Assembly (NCBI GenBank): GCA_020637195.1
Contig: JACJWK010000002.1
Span: 186,001-250,000, forward strand
Direction of reading: 5' to 3'
From: Microthrixaceae bacterium
GTDB lineage: Bacteria; Actinomycetota; Acidimicrobiia; Acidimicrobiales; DATDAH01
DNA: 64,000 bases
Position numbers and translations under genes: made by a program. Of this stretch, positions 8,455-20,205 are shown one piece after another. The notes beneath the pieces are model-generated. The model had not been told where the DNA came from, ran no database searches, and was given only the letters and a program-made list of their open reading frames with translations. Every line of letters starts with the position of its first letter. Positions within the stretch are counted from its first letter, which is position 1.

Positions 8455-9383
8455 GGCTCGAGCACCACCTTGATGGCGCCCGCGGCCCGGTCCCCGGCGA
8501 CGCGGAAGGCCTCGGGGGCGTCGTCGAGTCCGAAGCGGTGGGTGACCAGCGCCCCGGCGAGCTCCGGGCGCCGCGCCAGCAGCCCCGCGGCCGCCTCGAC
8601 CTCGCGCTCGCCGCCGTGGTGGCCGTAGGCGAGGCAGCCGACCACGTCGAGCTCCTTGAGCGACAGCGGCATGGCCGGGACGGTCAGCTCGTCCCAGTAG
8701 GTGCCGAGGACGGCGACCGTGCCGCGGGTACGGGCGAGGCGGGTGGCCTCGGCGAACGCCGAGGACGTGCCGGCGGCCTCGACGACCACGTCGAAGCGAC
8801 CCTCGGCGGGACCGGCGCCGAGCGCCTCGACCGCGGCGGCCTGGTGGGGGTGGCGGGTGACGGCTCCGACCTCGCAGCCGGCGTCGCGGGCGGCGGCGAC
8901 GGCGGCGACGCCGAGGGTGCCGCCGCCGATGACCGCCACCCGCATGCCCGCCTCGACCCGGGCCCGGGCCAGGGCGTGGACGGCGCAGGCGACGGGCTCG
9001 ACCAGGCCGGCGTCGCCGACGGCGAGGCCGTCGGGCAGCGGGACGAGGCACTCGGGGCCGACGAGCACCTCGTCGGCCATCCCGCCGTCGGCGGTGACCC
9101 CGAGGGTGACCGCCGAGCGGCACAGGTGGGTGTCGCCGGACCGGCAGCGCTCGCAGGTGCCGCAGCGCCGCACGGGCTCGACCGCGACGGGTGTGCCGTC
9201 GTCGAGCCAGCCGGCGACCTCGTGGCCGAGGGTGACGGGGAGCGCGCCCCAGCCGATCAGGTGGAGGTCCGAGCCGCAGATGCCCGACGCGCCCACCCGC
9301 ACCCGCACGTCCCCCTCGCCCGGCTCCGGCGCGCCGACGTCGACCACGGCCACGCCGGCCTCGGTGCTGCGCACCGCCCGCAT
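8451..9383 (-). CDS. zinc-dependent alcohol dehydrogenase (MDR family)
   Basis: A 310-residue medium-chain dehydrogenase, a little shorter than the usual 340. Catalytic zinc ligands are the cysteine in GICGSDLH and the histidine-glutamate of LGHEVAG; the structural-zinc lobe has four cysteines in CGTCERCRSGDTHLC. The nucleotide-binding motif is GGGTLGVAAVAAA. It most resembles the threonine/sorbitol dehydrogenase branch. Its ATG shares one base with the stop of the DUF1295 gene upstream and its own stop overlaps the LLM start, so the operon order is DUF1295, zinc dehydrogenase, LLM. Confidence 0.87.
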   Translation of the reverse strand: MRAVRSTEAGVAVVDVGAPEPGEGDVRVRVGASGICGSDLHLIGWGALPVTLGHEVAGWLDDGTPVAVEPVRRCGTCERCRSGDTHLCRSAVTLGVTADGGMADEVLVGPECLVPLPDGLAVGDAGLVEPVACAVHALARARVEAGMRVAVIGGGTLGVAAVAAARDAGCEVGAVTRHPHQAAAVEALGAGPAEGRFDVVVEAAGTSSAFAEATRLARTRGTVAVLGTYWDELTVPAMPLSLKELDVVGCLAYGHHGGEREVEAAAGLLARRPELAGALVTHRFGLDDAPEAFRVAGDRAAGAIKVVLEP

Positions 9384-10189
9384 CAGGGTGCGCCGCCCTC
9401 GGCCGCCGGCGCCTTCGGTGGGCCGGGGAAGAACGCGTTCGTGCGGCGCACGTACTCGTCGTAGCCCGGTCGGCGCTTGCCGATCGTCCGCTCCAGCATG
9501 GGCACCCCCGAGACCTTGATCAGGAAGAACGACATCACGATCGGGCCGACGACCGTCAGCAGGCCGACCCCCGTCACCGCGGCGACGAGCCAGATGCCCC
9601 ACCACACGCAGAAGTCCCCGAAGTAGTTGGGGTGACGCGTGTAGCGCCACAGGCCACGCTGCATCACCTGCCCGGCGTTGGCGGGGTCGGCCTTGAAGTG
9701 GGCGAGCTGGAAGTCGCCCACCGACTCGAAGAACAGGCCGGTGGCCCACACGGCGACGCCCAGGGCGCCGACGACCCCGATGCCCGCCGGCGAGTCGGCG
9801 ACGGCGCCGACCTGCACGGGCAGGCTCACCACCCACATGATCACGCCCTGCACGGCGAACACCGTGACGAGGCTCCGCACCGCGAACGACGGGCCCATCT
9901 TCTTGCGCATGGCCTGGTAGCGGAAGTCCTCGCCGTGGCCGGCGTTGCGCCAGAGCAGGTAGCCGGCGAGGCGCAGGCCCCAGAGGGTGACCATCACCGC
10001 CAGCAGCAGCCGGCGGGCGGCAACCCCGTCGCCGACGAGGTACGAGACCCAGGCCACGACCACGAAGCCGAGGCCCCAGACGATGTCGACGATGCTGACG
10101 TTGCGCAGCGGCAGCGACACCAGCCAGGTGCCCACCATCAGCACCGCCACCGCGGCGGCGCTGGCCCCGAGCACCTCGACGTAGTCCAC
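9383..10189 (-). CDS. DUF1295 steroid-5-alpha-reductase-like membrane protein
   Basis: A 268-residue polytopic membrane protein with about six hydrophobic stretches. The signature RYTRHPNYFGDFCVWWG near the C-terminus is the HPNY/FG motif of DUF1295, a family related to steroid 5-alpha reductases and isoprenylcysteine methyltransferases; it probably reduces a C=C bond or modifies a lipid at the membrane. The GTG at 10189 is preferred because TACGGT ends 7 nt upstream; a second GTG lies 9 nt upstream inside that hexamer. It heads the three-gene minus-strand operon and is divergent from the cholesterol-oxidase-like gene at 10322, which supports a sterol-like substrate. Confidence 0.82.
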   Translation of the reverse strand: MDYVEVLGASAAAVAVLMVGTWLVSLPLRNVSIVDIVWGLGFVVVAWVSYLVGDGVAARRLLLAVMVTLWGLRLAGYLLWRNAGHGEDFRYQAMRKKMGPSFAVRSLVTVFAVQGVIMWVVSLPVQVGAVADSPAGIGVVGALGVAVWATGLFFESVGDFQLAHFKADPANAGQVMQRGLWRYTRHPNYFGDFCVWWGIWLVAAVTGVGLLTVVGPIVMSFFLIKVSGVPMLERTIGKRRPGYDEYVRRTNAFFPGPPKAPAAEGGAP

Positions 10190-10196
10190 GGCGTGC

Positions 10197-10202
10197 ACCG
10201 TA
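10197..10202 (-). promoter_or_regulatory. -10 element of the DUF1295 operon
   Basis: TACGGT on the minus strand ends 7 nt before the GTG at 10189, again without a ribosome site. A TAACGT on the plus strand at 10241-10246 may serve the divergent GMC gene, giving it a leader of about 70 nt. Confidence 0.45.
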
Positions 10203-10321
10203 GGCCGGGCCGCACCGGGCCGCCGTGCGGAGCCGGGCGGTAACGTCGGCGTCCGTCGCGGCGCCGGCCGGCGCGACGACGGGGCCCGTCTCGGCGGGCG
10301 CGAGCGTTGGAGGCGAACGGC

Positions 10322-12004
10322 ATGGATCCCCTGGCGAGCCACACCCACTACGACGTGCTGGTCATCGGCAGCGGCTTCGGCGGCAGCGTCACCGCGCTGC
10401 GCCTCACCGAGAAGGGCTACAAGGTCGGCGTGCTCGAGTGCGGCAAGCGCCTGGGTGCCGGCGACTTCCCCCGCACGAACTGGAACCTGCGCAAGTTCCT
10501 CTGGATGCCCAAGCTCGGGCTCCGGGGCATCCAGCGCATCTCGATGCTGCGCGACGTCATGGTGCTGTCGGGCGCGGGCGTCGGCGGCGGGTCGCTGGTC
10601 TACGCCAACACGCTCTACGAGCCGCTGCCGCCCTTCTACACCGACCGCCAGTGGGGCCACATCACCGACTGGAAGGCCGAGCTCGCCCCGCACTACGACC
10701 AGGCCAAGCGCGTGCTCGGCGTGAACGAGGTGCCCTTCGACACGCCGGCGGACGAGGTGATGCAGGACCTCGCCGAGCGGTTCGACGTGGCCGACACGTA
10801 CCACCGCACGCCCGTGGGGGTCTTCTTCGGCGAGCCCGGCGAGACCGTCGCCGACCCCTACTTCGGCGGCGAGGGTCCCGAGCGGACGGGCTGCAACCAC
10901 TGCGGCGGGTGCATGGTGGGCTGCCGGTTCGGGGCGAAGAACAGCCTCGACCGCAACTACCTCTACCTCGCCGAGAAGAACGGCGCCGAGGTGCACCCCG
11001 AGCGGCAGGCCGTGGAGGTCTCGCCGAAGCCGGGCGGCGGCTACCGGGTCCGCACCGTCCGGCCGGGGGCGTGGGCCCGCCGGCGTCAGAAGACGTTCAC
11101 GGCCGACCAGGTCGTCTTCTCGGCCGGTGTCCTGGGCACGCTCAAGCTGCTCCTGAAGCTGAAGGAGGAGCAGCGCCTGCCCCACCTGTCCGACCGGCTC
11201 GGCCACGTCGTGCGCACGAACTCCGAGGCGATCCTGGTGTCGGTCGCCAACGACACCGAGGTCGACTACTCGCAGGGCGTGGCCATCACCTCGTCGATCC
11301 ACGTCGACGAGCAGACCCACATCGAGCCGGTGCGCTACTCGCCGGGGAGCAACGCCATGGGCACGCTGACCACGATCCTCGTGGACGGCGGCGGTCGGGT
11401 GCCGCGCCAGGTGCGCTTCGCCTACCAGGTGCTGCGCCACCCCGGCGCGTTCCTGCGCTCGCTGTCGGTGCGGCGCTGGTCCGAGCGGGGCGTGATCCTG
11501 CTCGTGATGCAGACCCTCGACAACAGCCTGCGGGTCTTCCGGCGCGGCCGGCTGCTCTGGACCGCGCAGGGCCACGGCGAGCCCAACCCGACCTACATCC
11601 CGGTGGCCAACGAGGCCGCCCGGGTCACGGCCGACATCATGGGCGGCGAGCCCCGGGGCGCCTGGAACGAGGCGCTGCTCGACGTGCCCACCACCGCCCA
11701 CATCCTCGGCGGCGCCTGCATCGGGGACTCGCCCGAGACCGGGGTGATCGACCCGTACCACCGGGTCTACGGCCACCCCGGCCTGCACGTCGCCGACGCG
11801 TCGGCCATCAGCGCCAACCTCGGGGTCAACCCGTCGCTGACCATCACCGCCATGACCGAGCGGGCCATGGCCCGCTGGCCCAACAAGGGCGAGCCCGACC
11901 CCCGACCGCCGCTGGGCGACGCCTACCAGGCGGTGGCGCCGGTGGCGCCGGCGCGTCCGGCCGTGCCCGCGGGCGCGCCGGCGGCGCTCACGGTCGGCCG
12001 CTGA
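10322..12004 (+). CDS. GMC-type FAD oxidoreductase, cholesterol-oxidase-like
   Basis: A 560-residue flavoprotein of the glucose-methanol-choline family close to mycobacterial ChoD-type cholesterol oxidases. The FAD-binding motif VIGSGFGGS is at residues 14-22; GAGVGGGSLVYANTL is the second FAD contact. A four-cysteine segment, GCNHCGGCMVGCRFGAKN, is typical of this branch. The C-terminal HILGGACIGDS and VADASAISANLGVNPSLTITAMTER carry the conserved active-site His/Asn region. The ATG at 10322 has GGAGG 8 nt upstream. The last 40 residues are rich in Ala/Pro. It would oxidise a sterol-like 3-hydroxyl; the exact substrate is not certain. Confidence 0.88.
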   Translation: MDPLASHTHYDVLVIGSGFGGSVTALRLTEKGYKVGVLECGKRLGAGDFPRTNWNLRKFLWMPKLGLRGIQRISMLRDVMVLSGAGVGGGSLVYANTLYEPLPPFYTDRQWGHITDWKAELAPHYDQAKRVLGVNEVPFDTPADEVMQDLAERFDVADTYHRTPVGVFFGEPGETVADPYFGGEGPERTGCNHCGGCMVGCRFGAKNSLDRNYLYLAEKNGAEVHPERQAVEVSPKPGGGYRVRTVRPGAWARRRQKTFTADQVVFSAGVLGTLKLLLKLKEEQRLPHLSDRLGHVVRTNSEAILVSVANDTEVDYSQGVAITSSIHVDEQTHIEPVRYSPGSNAMGTLTTILVDGGGRVPRQVRFAYQVLRHPGAFLRSLSVRRWSERGVILLVMQTLDNSLRVFRRGRLLWTAQGHGEPNPTYIPVANEAARVTADIMGGEPRGAWNEALLDVPTTAHILGGACIGDSPETGVIDPYHRVYGHPGLHVADASAISANLGVNPSLTITAMTERAMARWPNKGEPDPRPPLGDAYQAVAPVAPARPAVPAGAPAALTVGR

Positions 12005-12013
12005 CCGCGATCC

Positions 12014-12026
12014 GCCCCTGAGGGGC
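12014..12026 (+). terminator. possible weak hairpin after the GMC gene
   Basis: GCCCCTGAGGGGC forms a short perfect stem 10 bp after the stop codon. It has no T-tract, so factor-independent termination is doubtful. Confidence 0.25.
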
Positions 12027-12121
12027 CGCGGGGACGAGGGCCGGCGGGGCGGGATCGGCGCGTGCGTGGGCCGCGCTCGTCCCTCGGCCGACCTCCCTGC
12101 TCCTCGGTGGGCGCCCCGCGA

Positions 12122-13366
12122 TCAGGGCCCGGTTCGTCGCCGACGGCGTTGGCGGCGGGCCCATTCCTTCCAGAGGTTGTGGCCCTTGCAGCGGGGGCGG
12201 AGGTTGTCGATGTCGGTGCGACCGCCGTCGATCCAGGCGAGGACGTGGTCGATCTCGCAGTGGTCCGAGCGGGTGTCGCAGCCGGGTTGGTCGCAGGTGG
12301 GGAACGCCAGCTTGGCCGCTCGTCGTTGGGCGGGGGTGGCGATCCGGTGCCGACGGCCGTGGTCGAGGGGGACGCCGTCGGGGCCGAGGGTCAACACGTC
12401 GAGCCAGCCGGTGAGTGCGGCCCACACGGCCTGTTCGGGGGTGGCGGGGTCGCCGTTGGCCCACTCGCAGCGGCGCTGGAGCGGGTAGGGGAACCGGTCG
12501 GGGTCGGTGCCCGCGATCTTGGCCACGATGCGGGCGAACGCGGTGACGAAGGTGTCGTGGTCGCACACGATGGTGGTGCCGAGGTCGGGCGCGGGCGCGA
12601 TCCCGGCGTGGGCCTTGGAGGCGCGGGACATCTCGATCAGCGCGTCGTGGCGGCGCTGGCCGGGCGTGCGGCCCAGGTCGAGAGCGGTGGCGGCGTCACC
12701 GAGCCGGGCGCGGGCCTCGGCCCAGTCCTCTCGGAGGAGCCGCTGGTAGTGACGGTCGAGCTCGGCGTGGACCTCGTGGTAGCCCTGCCGGGACAGCCAG
12801 GCGTCGAGCTTGCCCTGGCCCTCGAACGACTCGGAGAGGTGGAGCGTGCGCTCGTCGTCCTGGCGGGCCGCCCGTTCCTCGGCGTCCTCGGGCATCACGA
12901 TGGCAGTCCAGCGCTGGACCTCGGTCCTGAACCCTTGGAAGGTGCGGGTGCGGGCGTAGCCCAACAGGAGCTCCTCGTCCCGGGCGAACCGCTCGGCGAG
13001 CTTCGCGGTGTTGGCTCGGATCAGGACGTCGACGTGGTCGAGGCTGATGTCGCCGGCGGTGAAGGCCGCCTGGGTGTGGGGCATGGTCCGCAGGCGGCGA
13101 GCGGCCTTCTGGAGTCGGGTCATCGACTCGTGACGGGCCCGGCACCGCCGCCGCAGCAGATCCGCCGGCGAGAAGTCGCCGGTGGCCTTGTGCTCCTTCG
13201 AGGCGTCCAGCGCAGCGACGGCGTCGACGGTGACCGCGTCGAGCACCGAGCCCGCTTCGACCAACGCGACGGCGACGTCGGGCAGCGTGCACGCCGGCTC
13301 GTTCGCCCACGCCACGGTGCGGGCCTTCTCGATGGCTCTTCGCAGTTCGACGATCTCGGAACGCAC
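12122..13366 (-). CDS. DUF222 / HNH endonuclease domain protein
   Basis: A 414-residue protein of the actinobacterial 13E12/DUF222-HNH family. The long helical DUF222 part fills residues 1-300; a C-terminal HNH nuclease follows, with CDQPGCDTRSDHCEIDHVLAW and NLRPRCKGHNLWKEWA carrying the zinc cysteines, the His-Asp and the distal His-Asn. Members are often present in many copies per genome and some lie in repeats, but their role is unknown. GTG at 13366 was chosen because GGGAGG lies 8 nt before it; the frame stays open farther upstream without a better site. It converges with nothing and faces away from the methyltransferase cassette. Confidence 0.85.
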   Translation of the reverse strand: MRSEIVELRRAIEKARTVAWANEPACTLPDVAVALVEAGSVLDAVTVDAVAALDASKEHKATGDFSPADLLRRRCRARHESMTRLQKAARRLRTMPHTQAAFTAGDISLDHVDVLIRANTAKLAERFARDEELLLGYARTRTFQGFRTEVQRWTAIVMPEDAEERAARQDDERTLHLSESFEGQGKLDAWLSRQGYHEVHAELDRHYQRLLREDWAEARARLGDAATALDLGRTPGQRRHDALIEMSRASKAHAGIAPAPDLGTTIVCDHDTFVTAFARIVAKIAGTDPDRFPYPLQRRCEWANGDPATPEQAVWAALTGWLDVLTLGPDGVPLDHGRRHRIATPAQRRAAKLAFPTCDQPGCDTRSDHCEIDHVLAWIDGGRTDIDNLRPRCKGHNLWKEWARRQRRRRRTGP

Positions 13367-13678
13367 GACGGACACCTCCCACAGGCGCGACACAGCAATG
13401 GCGGGGAAGGCAGTCAGGCCCAGATCGGTGCCCCTCCGGACCCGGCAGACCGGGTCCGGCGCACCCACTCAGGACTGCGAACTGATGTTCGACAGGCTAG
13501 CCGCCTCACCGCCCCGGCGCAAGCACCGACGGACAGAATTCGTTGTCACTCGACGGCAGGGCATCGAGGCAGGTCGCACCGATCCGGCGGACCGCCGAGC
13601 GCCGCCCGTGCCGTGGCGAGGGCCGCCCGGCGGATGAGCATCCCGCCGCTCGGGCGGTCCTCCAATAGGCTCGGTCCG
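13367..13678. other. 312-bp intergenic region between the HNH gene and the methyltransferase cassette
   Basis: Contains the ribosome site of the HNH gene at its left end and the -10 element of the methyltransferase gene at its right end. GC is lower around 13480-13550. No tRNA, repeat or small gene could be supported. Confidence 0.5.
13666..13671 (+). promoter_or_regulatory. -10 element of the methyltransferase cassette
   Basis: TAGGCT ends 7 nt before the GTG at 13679. This fixes the start of the first methyltransferase gene and implies leaderless transcription of the three-gene cassette. Confidence 0.55.
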
Positions 13679-14302
13679 GTGGATCTCGTGCGGTCGAAGC
13701 AGCGGGTGGCCGACCACGGCGAGGTCTTCACGCCGGCGTGGATGGTCGACGCGATGCTCGACCTGGTGCGGGAGGAAACCGAGCGGATCGACTCCCGCTT
13801 CCTCGAACCGGCGTGCGGCAGCGGCAACTTCCTGGTCGAGGTCCTGCGCCGCAAGCTCGCGGCGGTGGACCGGAAGTTCGCTCGCTCCGAGTTCGAGCGA
13901 CGTCATTACGCCCTGCTGGGCCTGATGTGCATCTACGGGATCGAGTTGCTCGACGACAACATCGCCGAGTGCCGCACCAACCTGCTGGAGATCTTCGCAG
14001 ACCACCTCGACCTCGACCCGGCGGACGATCTCCACCGTGCGGTGGCCTACGTGCTCTCGCAGAACCTCGTCCACGGCGATGCGCTCACGATGCGCACGAC
14101 GGGCGGCGAGCCGATCGTCTTCGCCGAGTGGGGGTACGTGGGCAAGGGGAGGTTCCAGCGGCGGGACTTCCGCCTCGACGTGCTCACCCAGTCGGCCGCG
14201 TTCAGTGAGGAGGGCTCGCTCTTCGCCGAGCTCGGCAAGCACGAGATCTTCACACCGACGAAGACCTATCCCCTGCTGACCGTCCGGGAGCTCGCCGGAT
14301 GA
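13679..14302 (+). CDS. N6-adenine DNA methyltransferase, short AdoMet-binding half without NPPY
   Basis: A 207-residue protein from the Eco57I/type I-like N6-adenine methyltransferase group. GEVFTPAWMVDAMLDLV (residues 14-30) and FLEPACGSGNFLVEVL (41-56) are the conserved lead-in and AdoMet-binding motif I; LVHGDALTM and FAEWGYVGKGRFQRRDF follow. The catalytic NPPY motif is missing and the protein ends where the target-recognition part would begin, so it cannot methylate alone. The stop overlaps the next ATG by 4 bp, and that gene has NPPY; the two probably form one enzyme. Leaderless GTG start. Confidence 0.85.
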   Translation: MDLVRSKQRVADHGEVFTPAWMVDAMLDLVREETERIDSRFLEPACGSGNFLVEVLRRKLAAVDRKFARSEFERRHYALLGLMCIYGIELLDDNIAECRTNLLEIFADHLDLDPADDLHRAVAYVLSQNLVHGDALTMRTTGGEPIVFAEWGYVGKGRFQRRDFRLDVLTQSAAFSEEGSLFAELGKHEIFTPTKTYPLLTVRELAG

Positions 14303-15961
14303 CGGCGGTCCAGGCCGCGTTCGCGCTGCGGGGGCGCAACCCCGACGTGCTGACCTGCATCGCCAACCTGTCCAACGACGAGGTCTTCACCCCGCCCGAG
14401 TTCGCCAACCAGATGCTCGACACCCTGGCCGACGCCTGGGCAGCCGACCACGACGGGGCGGACCTGTGGGCGGACCCGACCGTGAAATTCCTCGATCCGT
14501 TCACCAAATCGGGCGTGTTCCTCCGGGAGATCACGACGCGGCTCACCAAGGGCCTCGCGGAGGTGATCCCCGATCTGGACGAGCGGGTCGACCACATCCT
14601 GACCACGCAGGTCTACGGCATCGCCATCACCCACCTCACCAGCCTGCTCGCCCGCCGCAGCCTCTACTGCTCGAAGTGGGCGAACGGCCCCCACTCGATC
14701 GCCCGGTCGTTCGACGACCCCGATGGCAACATCTGGTTCGAGCGCACCGAACACACGTGGGCCGGCGGCACCGACCGGATCCTGACCGCCGACGAGCGCG
14801 GCAACCCGGTCGAGCGAACCAGGGATGGGCGGTGCACTTTCTGCGGGGCGAGCCGGCGCAGCCTCGACCGCGGCGCCGGCTTCGAGACCCACGCCTACGC
14901 CTTCATCCACACCGACGACATCAAGGCTCGTATTGCCGAGCTGTTCGGAGACGACATGCAGTTCGACGTGATCGTGGGCAACCCGCCTTACCAACTGGAC
15001 GACGGAGGACACAACAACTCCGCCACGCCGATATACCAGTTCTTCGTCGAAGCGGCCATCAAGCTCGATCCCGGCTACATCGTGATGGTTACACCATCGC
15101 GATGGTTCGCTGGAGGTCGCGGGCTCGACAAGTACCGCGAGCGCATGCTCAGCGATCGCCGTATCCGAAGGCTCGTCGACTATCCCAAGCTCTACGACGG
15201 CTTTCCTGGCGTCAAGATCCGCGGCGGCATCTCCTACTTCCTGTGGAACAGAGATAACGAGGGCCCGTGCACGGTTCAGACGATGTGGGACGGTGAGCCG
15301 GTCGGTGAGCCAGTCGCTCGCTACCTTGACCAGTTCGACGTGGTCGTCCGATGGAATCAGGCGGTCTCGATCCTCGAGAAGGTCCTGAAGAGGGCTGAGT
15401 CATCGCTTAGTGCTCGGGTGTCAAGCCAGAAGCCATTTGGCCTGCGCACCTTCTTCCACGGTGCACCAACCCCACACGGCCTGAAGGACCCTATCAAGCT
15501 TTATGGGTCTCAGAAGGTTTCGTGGATCGAGCGAGCCGAGATCCCACAGAACGTCGAGTGGGTGGACAGCTGGAAGGTGCTAATGAGCCGCGTCCAAGGG
15601 ACCAGCGCTGCGGTCGAGCGTGTGTACCTCGGAAAGCCAATCGTCTCCGGGCCATCCGAGGCCTGTACGGAGACCTACCTCGTAGCCGGCCTATTCGACT
15701 CTGAGCTAGAGGCCAAGCACTACGCAACCTATCTGCGAACCAGGTTCGTGCGCTTCCTCGTCTCGCTGCGCAAGAGTACACAGGATGCCGCGAAGGGCGT
15801 CTACACGTTTGTGCCGGATCTGCCGCTCGTCGAATCGTGGACCGATGCAAAGCTGTACAAGCGATATGGCCTGACGGCGGCCGAGGTCAGCTTCATCGAG
15901 TCGCAGATCGCTGAGCACGACGACCTTCCCTTCCACGAAGCCGTCGATGATGGCGTTACTG

Positions 15962-15969
<8 letters not shown>
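14299..15969 (+). CDS. Eco57I-type N6-adenine methyltransferase, catalytic and target-recognition half
   Basis: A 556-residue protein. It opens with a second copy of the lead-in, SNDEVFTPPEFANQMLDTL (residues 25-43), but its AdoMet motif is degenerate: LDPFTKSGVFL instead of a D/E-P-x-C/A-G-S-G loop. The catalytic motif is VIVGNPPYQLDDGG (NPPY at 228-231). C124, C179 and C182 (GRCTFCGA) may bind zinc. The C-terminal half, from about residue 310, should recognise the DNA target; in this half (about 15220-15940) the GC drops to about 53-62% in the lines counted, well below the neighbours. It overlaps the upstream and downstream genes, by 4 and 8 bp. Confidence 0.87.
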
Positions 15970-18538
<2,569 letters not shown>

Positions 18539-18567
18539 GCGTCCGGGCCGGCGCCACCGGGCCCGCG

Positions 18568-20154
18568 TCACCCGTCGAGCGGCCAGCAGTAGCGGTAGGG
18601 CGGCGGCGGCACCCACGCCCCGAAGTCGGTCACCGACTGGATGGCGTCGAGCACCCCGAGGCCGGCGCGCAGCAGGGGGGTCGTGACCTCCGGCCCGACG
18701 GTGACGGGCGCCCCGACGCCGGTGGCGCGCTCGAGGTGGGCCAGCAGCACGTTCTCCTGGTAGTGCCGCCACCGGTCGCGGCCCGCCGCGTACTCCGGCC
18801 GGTCCCGGTAGGCCACCACGACCCGGCGGGCGCCGGCCAGCCGCTGGCGGTCCGTGCCGTCCGCGCACGGCTGCGGCGACCCCCAGTCCGACGTGCCCAT
18901 CCGGATCCGGCCGGTGAGGCCGTAGGGCTGGTCGATCGTCACCTGGGCCGACCAGCAGTCGTGCGGCCGCACGCCCACGACCTCGAGGTGGGCGACCAGC
19001 AGCTCCTCGGCGGTGGACGGCAGGTACGGGAAGGGCGAGGGCGCCGGGGGCGGGTGCTGGGCGCGGGGATGGACCGCCCGCGCCACCTCCTCCCAGTTGA
19101 GGACCTCGACGTGGCTGCCCGCCGTGGCCTCGGCGCCGAGCGGGAGCGGGGCCTCGCGGGCGAGCGCGTCACGCGCCTCGGCGCCCTCGCCGGCGTGGTG
19201 GAGGGCGAGCACCCCCTCGACGATCGGCGTGATCGGGTAGCCCGAGCCCACGTCGTGCTCGCCACCACCGCCCGCCCCGCCCCAGCCGTACCACGCATCC
19301 TTCGGCTGCGCGAAGTGGCACAGGCGCGCCACGCCGAGGCAGCGCTCGGGCGGGATGCCGGCCCGCCCCAGGAAGGCGAGCGCGAGCTCCTCGTCGAGGA
19401 CCGCCGGCTGGCCCGGCCGGCGGAGGACCCAGCGGTCGAGCGCGTCGAAGTGGCTGGCGGCGACCGGGACGTCCGCGGGCGCGTCCGGGAGGCCGGCGTG
19501 CACCACGTCCCACTCGACGACCCGGTGGGCCTCCGAGCCCGGCGTCAGGTGGGGGGAGATGCGGTCGGGCACCCGCGAGACCCCGTAGACGAGGTCGGGG
19601 CGGGCCGCGAGCCCGGAGCGGCGCAGGAAGGCGACCACCTCCTCGACCTGGCTCCGGCCCCGGGTCGCGAGCCGCGTCCGGTGCACCGGGACGCGGTCCG
19701 GTGCGAGGTAGGGGGCGCGCGCGGCGTCGCGCTCGGCCCGCTCGAGGGCGGCCACCCTCGCGGCGCGCTCGCGGTCCCGGTCGTGCTTCGCAGGGCCCTT
19801 CAGCGCGTCGACGTGGACCTCGCCGATGTCGCGGGCCGTCGTGCGCAGCGCCGCGCCGAGCCCGCCGGCCTCGAAGGCCGCCGCCTGGTCCGTGGCCGAC
19901 GCGCCGTAGAGGTGCTGCCCGGCGGGACCGTCGAGGACGCGGTGGGCCTCGGCGGCGGCGAGGGCCTGCGTCCGGCCGTCGGCGGCGGCCGCGAGCCCGG
20001 CCTCGACCTCCGCCCGCTGCTCGGGAGGCATGGCCGCCAGCGCGGCCTCGAGCTGCTCGGGGGTCGGTGGGGACAGGCCGCCGGCCAGGCCCTGGCGGAT
20101 CGCGGCCGGGCTCATCGCCTGCCGCGCCTGGCGAAGGGTGTCACGCAGGCCCAT
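18568..20154 (-). CDS. unrecognised 528-residue cytoplasmic protein
   Basis: No family was recognised. There is no signal peptide or membrane segment. The first 60 residues carry PPTPEQLEAALAAMPPEQRAEVEAGL, resembling a short helical repeat; residues 130-150 form a charged helix rich in Arg/Glu. The remainder alternates acidic and aromatic stretches, with CLGVARLCHFAQPKDAWYGWGG, a loop of glycines, and a C-terminal PPPPYRYCWPLDG. It ends 29 bp from the convergent helicase gene and starts 52 bp downstream of the TetR gene on the same strand, so it could belong to the P450-TetR transcription unit. Codon use is like that of its neighbours. Confidence 0.6.
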   Translation of the reverse strand: MGLRDTLRQARQAMSPAAIRQGLAGGLSPPTPEQLEAALAAMPPEQRAEVEAGLAAAADGRTQALAAAEAHRVLDGPAGQHLYGASATDQAAAFEAGGLGAALRTTARDIGEVHVDALKGPAKHDRDRERAARVAALERAERDAARAPYLAPDRVPVHRTRLATRGRSQVEEVVAFLRRSGLAARPDLVYGVSRVPDRISPHLTPGSEAHRVVEWDVVHAGLPDAPADVPVAASHFDALDRWVLRRPGQPAVLDEELALAFLGRAGIPPERCLGVARLCHFAQPKDAWYGWGGAGGGGEHDVGSGYPITPIVEGVLALHHAGEGAEARDALAREAPLPLGAEATAGSHVEVLNWEEVARAVHPRAQHPPPAPSPFPYLPSTAEELLVAHLEVVGVRPHDCWSAQVTIDQPYGLTGRIRMGTSDWGSPQPCADGTDRQRLAGARRVVVAYRDRPEYAAGRDRWRHYQENVLLAHLERATGVGAPVTVGPEVTTPLLRAGLGVLDAIQSVTDFGAWVPPPPYRYCWPLDG

Positions 20155-20205
20155 GGCCCACAGTGAAGCAGCCGTCGGCGTGGCCCCGAGGCCTCCGCCG
20201 GTCGG

